Assembly: GCA_023415605.1 (NCBI GenBank)
Contig: JAEZKB010000145.1
Location: 1-12,690 of the forward strand
Direction: 5' to 3'
Source: Pseudomonadota bacterium
GTDB taxonomy: Bacteria > Pseudomonadota > Alphaproteobacteria > Rhizobiales > Devosiaceae
DNA: 12,690 nucleotides
A program made the translations under genes and the position numbers. Shown here one piece after another: positions 7,126 through 12,690 of the stretch. Each line of letters starts with the position of its first letter. Within the stretch, counting starts at the first letter, position 1. Under the pieces are notes generated by a model that did no database searches, had not been told where the DNA came from, and saw only the letters and a program-made list of their open reading frames with translations.

Positions 7126-7647
7126 TCAACGCAGCTTGCGTGCTGGTGAACCGCCAACGACAGCTCCCGCGTCGACGGTCCCAGTAACAAATGAATTCGC
7201 ACCGATGATAGCGCCGTCCCCAATAACGCACGGGCCTACGATGGTCACATTGGCGCCAATCCATACATCGGTTCCGATCGTTACGGGACCCGGGACATTG
7301 GTGCGCTGTGGATCGGTCAGATGTGTGCCGCATATGATTGAAATGCCGTGCGACGCCAGCAGATTGTCGCCAACTTTGAGAGGCTGAAAGTTCCACACCT
7401 TGAAGCCATGACCGATCCTGCATCCCGCGCCAAAGGTCACACGCCCAGGGTACAAAATATAAAGAGCTGGCGAGACCTGCGTTTTAGACCCAGTGCTAAT
7501 CCCGATTGCTGCCAGCAACAAGCGACGCACCGGCCCAGTTAACAAATTATCCGATCGCCCGGGCAGGATGTGCACCAAACAGAGAATCAAGCGCTGATAT
7601 CCATCCCGTACCACATCGGCCATATCTCGCAGAACTCGTATCAACAT
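7126..7647 (-). CDS. Left-handed beta-helix O-acetyltransferase, WcaF/serine-acetyltransferase-like
   Basis: This 173-residue enzyme of the hexapeptide-repeat family probably moves acetyl from acetyl-CoA to a sugar hydroxyl of the repeat unit, in the cytosol, as a trimer. An N-terminal helical part (1-55) is followed by hexapeptide repeats from about 66 (VTFGAGCRIGHG) to 165. The clearest run is VTIGTDVWIGANVTIVGPC, then VIGDGAIIGANSFVTG (122-156). H109 in IICGTHLTDP is placed like the catalytic histidine of NodL- and WcaF-type enzymes, and GGSPARKLR forms the usual tail. A GGGAAGGG Shine-Dalgarno precedes the ATG. The neighbours suggest a polysaccharide rather than serine as acceptor, since no cysteine pathway gene is near. 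N-acetylation of an amino sugar is a less likely alternative. Confidence 0.85.
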   Translation of the reverse strand: MLIRVLRDMADVVRDGYQRLILCLVHILPGRSDNLLTGPVRRLLLAAIGISTGSKTQVSPALYILYPGRVTFGAGCRIGHGFKVWNFQPLKVGDNLLASHGISIICGTHLTDPQRTNVPGPVTIGTDVWIGANVTIVGPCVIGDGAIIGANSFVTGTVDAGAVVGGSPARKLR

Positions 7648-7683
7648 TCAGGCCCTTCCCTAACGTGACAATTCGTTTCCCCG

Positions 7684-9069
7684 TCAACTAGAAGCGTCGC
7701 CCAGTATCGTCGAACGCGCAGCCTCCGGAGAATGTAAGCGTTCTAGCACCTCTCGATAACACGCAGAATAGTCGGCCGGCTTACGAATCAGAGATTCAAG
7801 TAATAAAGACAGACTCTCCGGAGAGTTCGCTACAAAGGGAAGCCGCTCCGTCTGCAGGCACTTGGCTGGCACACTCCATTCGGGCGCGTATACGACGATC
7901 GCTCGAGCATGCGCGAGATAGTCCAAGAGCTTGGAGGGAAATGACGTGGTTGTCATCGCCTTAGCCGCTGAATCGAAACTGTAGGGCAAAAACGTCATGA
8001 GTGACTCCCGCAGATCTCGATGCATGTCCTCATCTTTGTCCGCGCGTCCGGCAACTATCCAAGTCGGAAGTCCCCCTCCTAGCACCCCACATACTTGAGC
8101 GACAGGCGCAATCATTCTGAGCCTCAGATCTAGATCGAATGTGCGTCGCAGGCGCTCCGTTTGGGCAATGAGGGTCTTCAGCCCATCCGCGTACAAGTGG
8201 TTGACGCTGCCGAGATACGTCGCCAAGTACGTCCACGTGGAGCCGCGATCTTGCACGACGATGTTCTGGTTCGCGGTAAGCGGCAGGACGTGGCAAGCCA
8301 CCGAGTATCGATGAGCAATCGTTTCGCTCAATGCCGGTGTGATCGCATAGACACGCCCAGCACCTCTCAATAGCTCAGACAAACACGGGCGCAGCTGAGC
8401 TCGCCAGCGTAGGTTATGCGGGTGCTCCTCTATATCGTCTACTAGGTACACTTCGAACGGTAGTTCCGCTACTCGTGCAAACCTTGCGAGCCTCACAAGA
8501 GAAAGTGCGTCGATGCCAACAGCGCTCCATATTCTATTGCACAGGAGCGCTTTCGAGCGGATGCCAATCCTGGCCCATATACCCAGAAAAAACCCATGGC
8601 ATGCAGCAAGGCGGCGAGCCATTCCGAAAGGCAATTTCTCAGTCAACTTGGCAAAGACAAAGTGCAGACGAGGTGTAGCGCGGCACGGCACGTCACCAAA
8701 CATTCTGAAGCTGCGGGTGCTGTGATAATCATGAGTCTGATTTACAATGATGGCGGTGATCGCATTGGTCAGCGACGCGATCATCGGCACAAGCGCTTTG
8801 CTTAGACCAGTTCCCGACTGTCCTTCAGCTAAGAAGGCGTCCTCCGAATAGATCAAGATTCCCTTTCGGGCCGGTCGTGACCGCGATCTTGAGCGTTGCT
8901 GAATGGGAATGGGACCCGTGCCATCCGGCGGAATGGACGTCGTGTCCTCATCAGACACAACTGAGTCATTTCCTGTCACGCTTATTGAATGGGAATACGT
9001 CCCGCCGAATGGTTCAGTGCGCCCCACTCCACTAACATCGCTAGGCTCATTGAGGCTCGCGACAGGCAT
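7684..9069 (-). CDS. GT-B fold glycosyltransferase (GT4-like), start uncertain
   Basis: This is a GT-B glycosyltransferase that probably adds a sugar to the repeat unit. The numbering used here is from the TTG at 9099. The N-terminal Rossmann-like half begins at KGILIYSEDAFLAEG (79-93). YLVDDIEEHPHN (218-229) and VYAITPALSETIAHRYSV (250-267) are typical mid-protein blocks. The donor half has FLPYSFD (370-376) and TSFPSKLLDYLAHARAIVVY (385-404), the conserved FPSK-LLDYLA signature. Residues before 79 are Ser-, Pro- and Arg-rich, including an RSRSRSRP stretch, and resemble no domain. The core from 79 is about 393 residues, the usual family length, so the real start may be later than the ATG at 9069 used here. 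GTG codons at residues 41 and 48 are candidates. A later start would also leave room for a divergent promoter with the flippase. Confidence 0.78.
   Translation of the reverse strand: MPVASLNEPSDVSGVGRTEPFGGTYSHSISVTGNDSVVSDEDTTSIPPDGTGPIPIQQRSRSRSRPARKGILIYSEDAFLAEGQSGTGLSKALVPMIASLTNAITAIIVNQTHDYHSTRSFRMFGDVPCRATPRLHFVFAKLTEKLPFGMARRLAACHGFFLGIWARIGIRSKALLCNRIWSAVGIDALSLVRLARFARVAELPFEVYLVDDIEEHPHNLRWRAQLRPCLSELLRGAGRVYAITPALSETIAHRYSVACHVLPLTANQNIVVQDRGSTWTYLATYLGSVNHLYADGLKTLIAQTERLRRTFDLDLRLRMIAPVAQVCGVLGGGLPTWIVAGRADKDEDMHRDLRESLMTFLPYSFDSAAKAMTTTSFPSKLLDYLAHARAIVVYAPEWSVPAKCLQTERLPFVANSPESLSLLLESLIRKPADYSACYREVLERLHSPEAARSTILGDASS
8900..8996. repeat. Pair of 11-bp direct repeats ahead of the flippase
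   Basis: TGAATGGGAAT occurs at 8900-8910 and again at 8986-8996, 86 bases apart. In both copies it is followed within 30 bases by a CCG-rich segment and GAATGG. The spacing is not a multiple of three, so they do not encode a repeated peptide in one frame. They lie in the weakly coding N-terminal stretch of the minus-strand GT-B gene and upstream of the flippase start, a place where operators or a small duplication could sit. Confidence 0.4.
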
Positions 9070-9093
9070 CGCACAACGACTTCTTTGAATAGG

Positions 9094-10437
9094 ATGCAAA
9101 TTCTCAAGACTCGAAAATGGCTTGAAACAGCCCTAGACCGACAGCTCGGCCGACTCTTCGCAGAAGGCGCGTGGATCGTTACAGGTCAGGCACTCGCGGT
9201 GTGCGGAGCTCTGGCCAGCGTAAAACTCTTGACACAGTGGCTCAACCCGACCCAATACGGCGAACTTTCGCTCGCACTTACAATCACCACCGTTGTCGGG
9301 CAGGTCCTATTCTATCCGCTGGCTCTAGGAATCGCGAGATTCTATGCCCCGGCAGTTGAAAGACGGCAACTCAGCAGCTACCTGGATGCATCGAGCACTC
9401 TTGCGCGCGCCGCGACACTGGTCGTGAGCGTAGCAGCCACGGCCGTGGCCTGCGTTGTCGCGATGGCTGGAGAAGGCCGCTGGCTCGGCTTGATACTAAC
9501 TGCTTCGCTACTAGCAATAGTCAGCGGTTGCGCTGCCATTCTAACCAGCGTACACAACGCGGCGCGCCGGCGCTCGATAGCGGCATTGCACCAGGGCATC
9601 GATCCCTGGTTGCGCCTCGTGGGCGCCATGCTCTGCATACGGTGGCTCAACACATCAAGTTCTGCAGCTATGCTCGGCTTTGCAGCAGCCTCGAGCCTCG
9701 TGTTGATATCGCAGTACCTTTTCTATAGACGCATTGTTCCCTCGGACGTGCCGCAAGCACCGGCCTCTCTAGCGAACCGGAGAGAGATCTGGAACTTTTC
9801 CTGGCCCTTTGCAACCTGGGGAATCTTCGCTCTCGTCCAATCAGGGTCGGATCGGTGGGCCCTGGCTCAATTCGGCACCACCACGGACGTGGGCTTATAT
9901 GTCGTGGTATTCCAATTGGGCTACTACCCGATTTCCGTACTGACGAACCTGCTCGTCCAGTTGTTAGCACCGATTCTTTACCAAAAAGCCGGCGATGCTC
10001 GAGACGCAAGTCGAAACGCACGAGTGACTGAGATAAATCGCCAACTGGCGTTTCTTGCGATCGTGGCAACGGCGATTGTGTTCGCGGGCTTCCAGCTTGC
10101 TCACGGGCCTATATTCAGAGTGTTGGCCGGACCGCACTACACCAGCATCTCGTATCTGCTGCCGTGGATGGCACTCTCTGGGGGCTTGTTCGCTGCTGGA
10201 CAGATGCTATCTCTGGACCTGATGAGCCAGCTCAAGACTCGCGCAATGATGCGGGTAAAAATCGTTACCGGTGTTCTCGGCCTGACTGCCAACTTCCTGG
10301 GTGCGTATTTATTCGCTATACCAGGCGTCGTCGGCGCAGGCGTCATTTTCGCCGCCGCGTACCTTGCCTGGATGGCAGTCCTGGTGCGGACACATTCAAC
10401 CCGGCATCCTCTCTCGCGTGGCGACGAAGTAAATTGA
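9094..10437 (+). CDS. wzx: Wzx-type polysaccharide repeat-unit flippase
   Basis: This is an integral membrane transporter of the polysaccharide-transport branch of the MOP superfamily, which flips undecaprenyl-pyrophosphate-linked repeat units to the periplasmic face. At 447 residues it has the usual length. It has about twelve hydrophobic segments separated by short charged loops. The N-terminal block GRLFAEGAWIVTGQALAV and the loop WLNPTQYGELSLALT are typical of these flippases, where a P-x-x-Y/F-G motif follows the first helix. The ATG at 9094 is chosen because homology-like sequence starts close after it. An in-frame ATG at 8989 would add 35 hydrophilic residues opposite the GT-B gene. 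It is the only plus-strand gene here, divergent from the GT-B gene and overlapping the methyltransferase tail to tail by 42 bases. It therefore needs its own promoter, which I could not identify by eye. Confidence 0.87.
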   Translation: MQILKTRKWLETALDRQLGRLFAEGAWIVTGQALAVCGALASVKLLTQWLNPTQYGELSLALTITTVVGQVLFYPLALGIARFYAPAVERRQLSSYLDASSTLARAATLVVSVAATAVACVVAMAGEGRWLGLILTASLLAIVSGCAAILTSVHNAARRRSIAALHQGIDPWLRLVGAMLCIRWLNTSSSAAMLGFAAASSLVLISQYLFYRRIVPSDVPQAPASLANRREIWNFSWPFATWGIFALVQSGSDRWALAQFGTTTDVGLYVVVFQLGYYPISVLTNLLVQLLAPILYQKAGDARDASRNARVTEINRQLAFLAIVATAIVFAGFQLAHGPIFRVLAGPHYTSISYLLPWMALSGGLFAAGQMLSLDLMSQLKTRAMMRVKIVTGVLGLTANFLGAYLFAIPGVVGAGVIFAAAYLAWMAVLVRTHSTRHPLSRGDEVN

Positions 10438-11058
10438 CGGATGCAACGACTCGACACGCTCGCCTGTCAGCAGCCGTATTAGCGGTTTGAGAGCAAACAC
10501 GCAGGCCAGCTTGAGGGGAAGAAGCAGCCGCTCCCGAAGTCTAACCGCCCGAAAGTCCTCATCTACGAAACGCACCTTTAAGCCGTGCCGTAGGAAAATA
10601 GCTTGCACCAAGGGGGTTCGGAAGGCGAATTTGTGCGTCTCGTCGTTATAGCGATGCATCGCTACAAACGGCGAGTCTGCGTTGCACGTCCTGCCTATGA
10701 TCACTCCGCCGAGTGCCAGTCGGCTCACAACGTTATTCATCACCACCTGCAACTCATCAGGGCAAGCAACGTGCTCGATCACGTCAAATAACGCTATGAC
10801 GTCAACGGCGGCCAACTGGGAGGGGAAGGGTTTTCTGGCGTCATGCTGCGCAAACTGAATTCCCGGATTGAGCTCTCTAGCCGCGACTAACGCGCTATTG
10901 GAGATGTCCAAGCCACAGTAAGACGCTGCTCCCAAGGTCTTAGCCAATTGCGCGAGCTCACCTCTGCCACACCCTACGTCGAGCACGGTCTTACCTCGCA
11001 AGTTGACCCGACCCGCACGAAGGAACCAAGCGAGATGTTTAAGTCGCAGCTCATTCAT
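10396..11058 (-). CDS. Class I SAM-dependent methyltransferase
   Basis: This 220-residue cytosolic protein has the Methyltransf_11/23 pattern. Motif I is TVLDVGCGRGELAQLAK (24-40), which binds SAM. GLDIS (49-53) carries the acidic residue for the ribose hydroxyls. FDVIEHV (91-97) is the motif IV region. The C-terminal part, with the stretch from HRYNDETHKFAFRTP onward, resembles methyltransferases of polysaccharide loci that act on sugars or cap chains. The likely role is O-methylation of a sugar in the repeat unit or of the chain end, inferred from context. The ATG at 11058 has no clear Shine-Dalgarno. The gene ends inside the 3' end of the opposite-strand flippase, and 278 bases of non-coding or remnant DNA separate it from fcl, so it may have its own promoter. 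Confidence 0.85.
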   Translation of the reverse strand: MNELRLKHLAWFLRAGRVNLRGKTVLDVGCGRGELAQLAKTLGAASYCGLDISNSALVAARELNPGIQFAQHDARKPFPSQLAAVDVIALFDVIEHVACPDELQVVMNNVVSRLALGGVIIGRTCNADSPFVAMHRYNDETHKFAFRTPLVQAIFLRHGLKVRFVDEDFRAVRLRERLLLPLKLACVFALKPLIRLLTGERVESLHPSIYFVATRERMPG

Positions 11059-11336
11059 CTGAAGGTGACCGCTGGTAGGACAGCGTGATGCATTGTTGAG
11101 GCACTCGACTCAGCCGACTGCAAGAGGCGGCTGAGCAGCGACGCTGAGATTGTTGTTGGACGCGTAAGATCGACATGTCTTCTACTTAGAAATCAACTTG
11201 GCTGGAAGGACTAGGACATTCACCATCGCGATCAGGCATAGCCTTGTTGATGGAGGTGCGCGCGCAGGTCGGCATGGCCTCCTGCGCCTGCGATTTCCTC
11301 AAACGCCCGGGTCGCGGCCCGCAGAATACCGGCGGA
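11059..11336. other. 278-bp gap between fcl and the methyltransferase, possible gene remnant
   Basis: No intact gene is seen. Directly after the fcl stop, in the same frame, 34 codons stay open to a TGA at 11232-11234. Their peptide (AFEEIAGAGGHADLRAHLHQ and a few flanking residues) looks like a real helical protein C-terminus. I do not recognise the family, and fcl is already complete, so this may be the tail of a lost gene. Nearer the methyltransferase is a strong inverted repeat. No promoter with good -35 and -10 boxes was found. Confidence 0.5.
11109..11135. repeat. Perfect 8-bp inverted repeat upstream of the methyltransferase
   Basis: CTCAGCCG (11109-11116) and CGGCTGAG (11128-11135) are exact reverse complements around an 11-base loop, a stable GC-rich hairpin about 50 bases before the methyltransferase start. 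Neither side has a T run, so it is not a standard intrinsic terminator. It could be a leader structure or a relic of a mobile-element end. Confidence 0.5.
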
Positions 11337-12278
11337 CTAGTTTCTAAGCGCACTACGATTCGCAAGGAACCACTCGTATGTGCGACGAATGCCCTCAGGC
11401 AAGGAGATAGACGGGCGCCAGCCAAGCGCACTGATGCGTGAGACGTCCAGCAGCTTGCGGGGAGTCCCGTTTGGTTTGCTGGTATCCCATTCGACCGCTC
11501 CGGAATAGCCGACGGTTTTGCGAACTAGTTCGGCTAGCTCCTTTATAGAAACATCTTGACCACAGCCCACGTTGATCGGCTCCTCACCGCCGTACACTTC
11601 CATGAGAAACACAGACGCATGCGCCAAGTCATCGACGTGCAAGAATTCTCGCCGCGGTGAGCCCGTGCCCCAGACAGTCACTTGCACTTCTGACTTGATC
11701 TTGCCCTCGTGAAACTTTCGGATGAGAGCAGGAAGTACGTGGGAATTGTTCAGATCGAAGTTGTCACCGGGTCCGTAGAGATTCGTAGGCATCGCAGCGA
11801 TAGCATTGAATCCATACTGGCGACGGTACGCTTGGCACATCTTCAGACCGGCGATCTTAGCAATCGCATACCACTCATTGGTGGGCTCTAGAGGCCCAGA
11901 CAACAAGCTATCCTCCTTAATCGGCTGCTGCGCCAGCTTCGGATAAATGCAACTAGAGCCGAGAAAGAGAAGCTTCCGCACGCCGTTGCGATGAGCTGCA
12001 TCGATGACGTTAGTCTGAATCTGCAAGTTGTCTCGAAGGAAATCTGCCGGAAAGGAATCGTTGGCTCTTATGCCACCTACTTTCGCCGCGGCAAGAAATA
12101 CGAACTCAGGTTTCTCGCTACTGAAAAACCTGTTCACCGCATGCTGATCCCGCAGGTCGAGATCAGCGCTTGACCGGGTAACGACGTCAATATACCCATC
12201 AGCCCGCAGTTTCCGTGCAATCGCGCCGCCGACTAACCCGCCGTGCCCCGCAACATAAATCTTGGAGTCCTTATTCAT
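11337..12278 (-). CDS. fcl: GDP-L-fucose synthase
   Basis: This NADPH-dependent epimerase/reductase converts GDP-4-keto-6-deoxy-mannose, the product of Gmd, to GDP-L-fucose in the cytosol. The 313-residue protein is a complete extended short-chain dehydrogenase. The dinucleotide motif is GHGGLVG (11-17). SSC (108-110), Y137 and K141 (in YAIAK) form the catalytic set, and H180 (in NNSHVLP) is the acid. These sit one residue later than S107, C109, Y136, K140 and H179 of the E. coli enzyme. RREFLHVDDLA and a C-terminal WRPSISLPEGI complete the family pattern. The ATG at 12278 gives the standard N-terminus. The frame runs on to 12323, but that part is encoded within gmd. The start overlaps the gmd stop by eight bases (ATGAATAA), which indicates coupled translation. 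Confidence 0.95.
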   Translation of the reverse strand: MNKDSKIYVAGHGGLVGGAIARKLRADGYIDVVTRSSADLDLRDQHAVNRFFSSEKPEFVFLAAAKVGGIRANDSFPADFLRDNLQIQTNVIDAAHRNGVRKLLFLGSSCIYPKLAQQPIKEDSLLSGPLEPTNEWYAIAKIAGLKMCQAYRRQYGFNAIAAMPTNLYGPGDNFDLNNSHVLPALIRKFHEGKIKSEVQVTVWGTGSPRREFLHVDDLAHASVFLMEVYGGEEPINVGCGQDVSIKELAELVRKTVGYSGAVEWDTSKPNGTPRKLLDVSRISALGWRPSISLPEGIRRTYEWFLANRSALRN

Positions 12279-12690
12279 GGAAACGGTACGTCTTAAAGCC
12301 CTCGCGAGCGACCAACGCATCACGCCGAGCTGTAGCTAGATCCTCCGCGACCATCTCGCGCACTAGATCTTCAAACGTTGTTTCCGGCTGCCACTTCAGC
12401 ACTTTACGAGCCTTGCTCGGATCACCCAGGAGAGTATCCACTTCGGTCGGTCGAAAATACTTCGGATCCACTTTCACAATCGTCTTCCCGGTCGAGACAT
12501 CGACCGCGTACTCGTTGACGCCGCCTCCGCGGAACTCAATCTGCATTCCGAGGCAATGCCCTGCCTTGATCACAAACTCACGAACGGAGTGCTGTTCTCC
12601 CGTTGCGATCACGAAGTCTTCGGGCTCTGGCTGCTGCAGAATCAACCATTGAGCTCTCACGAAGTCGCGCGCGTGGCCCCAGTCACGTAA
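12271..12690 (-). CDS. gmd: GDP-mannose 4,6-dehydratase, C-terminal part
   Basis: This is the last 140 codons of a gene entering from the right edge. The full enzyme, usually about 350-370 residues, dehydrates GDP-D-mannose to GDP-4-keto-6-deoxy-D-mannose in the cytosol, the first step to GDP-L-fucose and also to GDP-rhamnose and GDP-perosamine. Its frame is open to the window end and begins with LRDWGHARDFVRAQWLILQQ, the near-invariant RDWGHAxDYV block of Gmd. FVIATGEQHSVREFV and VKVDPKYFRPTEVDTLLGDP, with the following KAxxxLKWxPxTxFxDLVxEMV pattern, are also typical. The catalytic Thr/Tyr/Lys region lies outside the window. The stop overlaps the start of fcl, and the pair makes L-fucose the most likely end product. 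Confidence 0.95.
   Translation of the reverse strand, partial: LRDWGHARDFVRAQWLILQQPEPEDFVIATGEQHSVREFVIKAGHCLGMQIEFRGGGVNEYAVDVSTGKTIVKVDPKYFRPTEVDTLLGDPSKARKVLKWQPETTFEDLVREMVAEDLATARRDALVAREGFKTYRFHE

Noticed and set aside
12215..12652. 145-residue plus-strand open frame
   Set aside because: It is antisense to gmd and fcl, both of which are unmistakable. Its Ser/Arg/Thr-rich sequence is typical of a shadow.
1..12690. JUMPstart/ops element, CRISPR array, tRNA or intact insertion sequence
   Set aside because: I looked for the GGCGGTAG core on both strands, for regularly spaced repeats and for intact transposase frames. None was found by eye.

Overview
The window is part of a heteropolysaccharide (O-antigen or exopolysaccharide) biosynthesis locus of the Wzx/Wzy type, most likely from a moderately GC-rich gamma- or betaproteobacterium. 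That placement rests on the gene families and on protein style (a WecA-type initiator, RfbF- and WbbL-like GT2 enzymes, GDP-fucose genes). No rRNA, tRNA or housekeeping gene fixes the taxonomy. Almost everything is on the minus strand, so transcription runs from high to low coordinates. One gene, the flippase, is on the plus strand.

In transcription order from the right edge the layout is: the C-terminal part of gmd (GDP-mannose 4,6-dehydratase, cut by the window end), overlapping fcl (GDP-L-fucose synthase), a 278-bp gap, and a SAM methyltransferase. Next comes the plus-strand Wzx-type flippase, whose 3' end overlaps the methyltransferase tail to tail. It is followed by a GT-B glycosyltransferase, a left-handed beta-helix acetyltransferase, and a DAGC/EHRHDQS-type glycosyltransferase-like protein. 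A small broken piece of a sensor histidine kinase precedes a Wzz-type chain-length regulator, whose stop overlaps (ATGA) the start of a polytopic membrane protein that is the best Wzy candidate. The series ends with three GT2 glycosyltransferases: WcaA-like, RfbF-like rhamnosyltransferase, and WbbL-like. At the left edge, after a 413-bp gap, is the N-terminal part of a WecA-type undecaprenyl-phosphate sugar-phosphate transferase.

The genes fit one pathway. The WecA homologue would start the repeat unit on undecaprenyl phosphate. Gmd and Fcl would make GDP-L-fucose, and five glycosyltransferases (plausibly including rhamnosyl transfer) would extend the unit. The acetyltransferase and perhaps the methyltransferase would decorate it. 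The flippase would export it, and the Wzy candidate and Wzz would polymerise it and set chain length. No ABC exporter for a competing route is visible.

The gaps hold signs of past rearrangement. Between the last GT2 and wecA there is a frameshifted IS3-family transposase remnant, an orphan plus-strand intrinsic terminator and a second hairpin. Upstream of wzz there is the histidine-kinase fragment. After fcl there is an unidentified coding-like tail and a strong inverted repeat. I see no CRISPR array, intact insertion sequence, defence system or clearly new biological system. The most notable items are the gene fragments at block boundaries, the atypical Wzy candidate and the inverted flippase.
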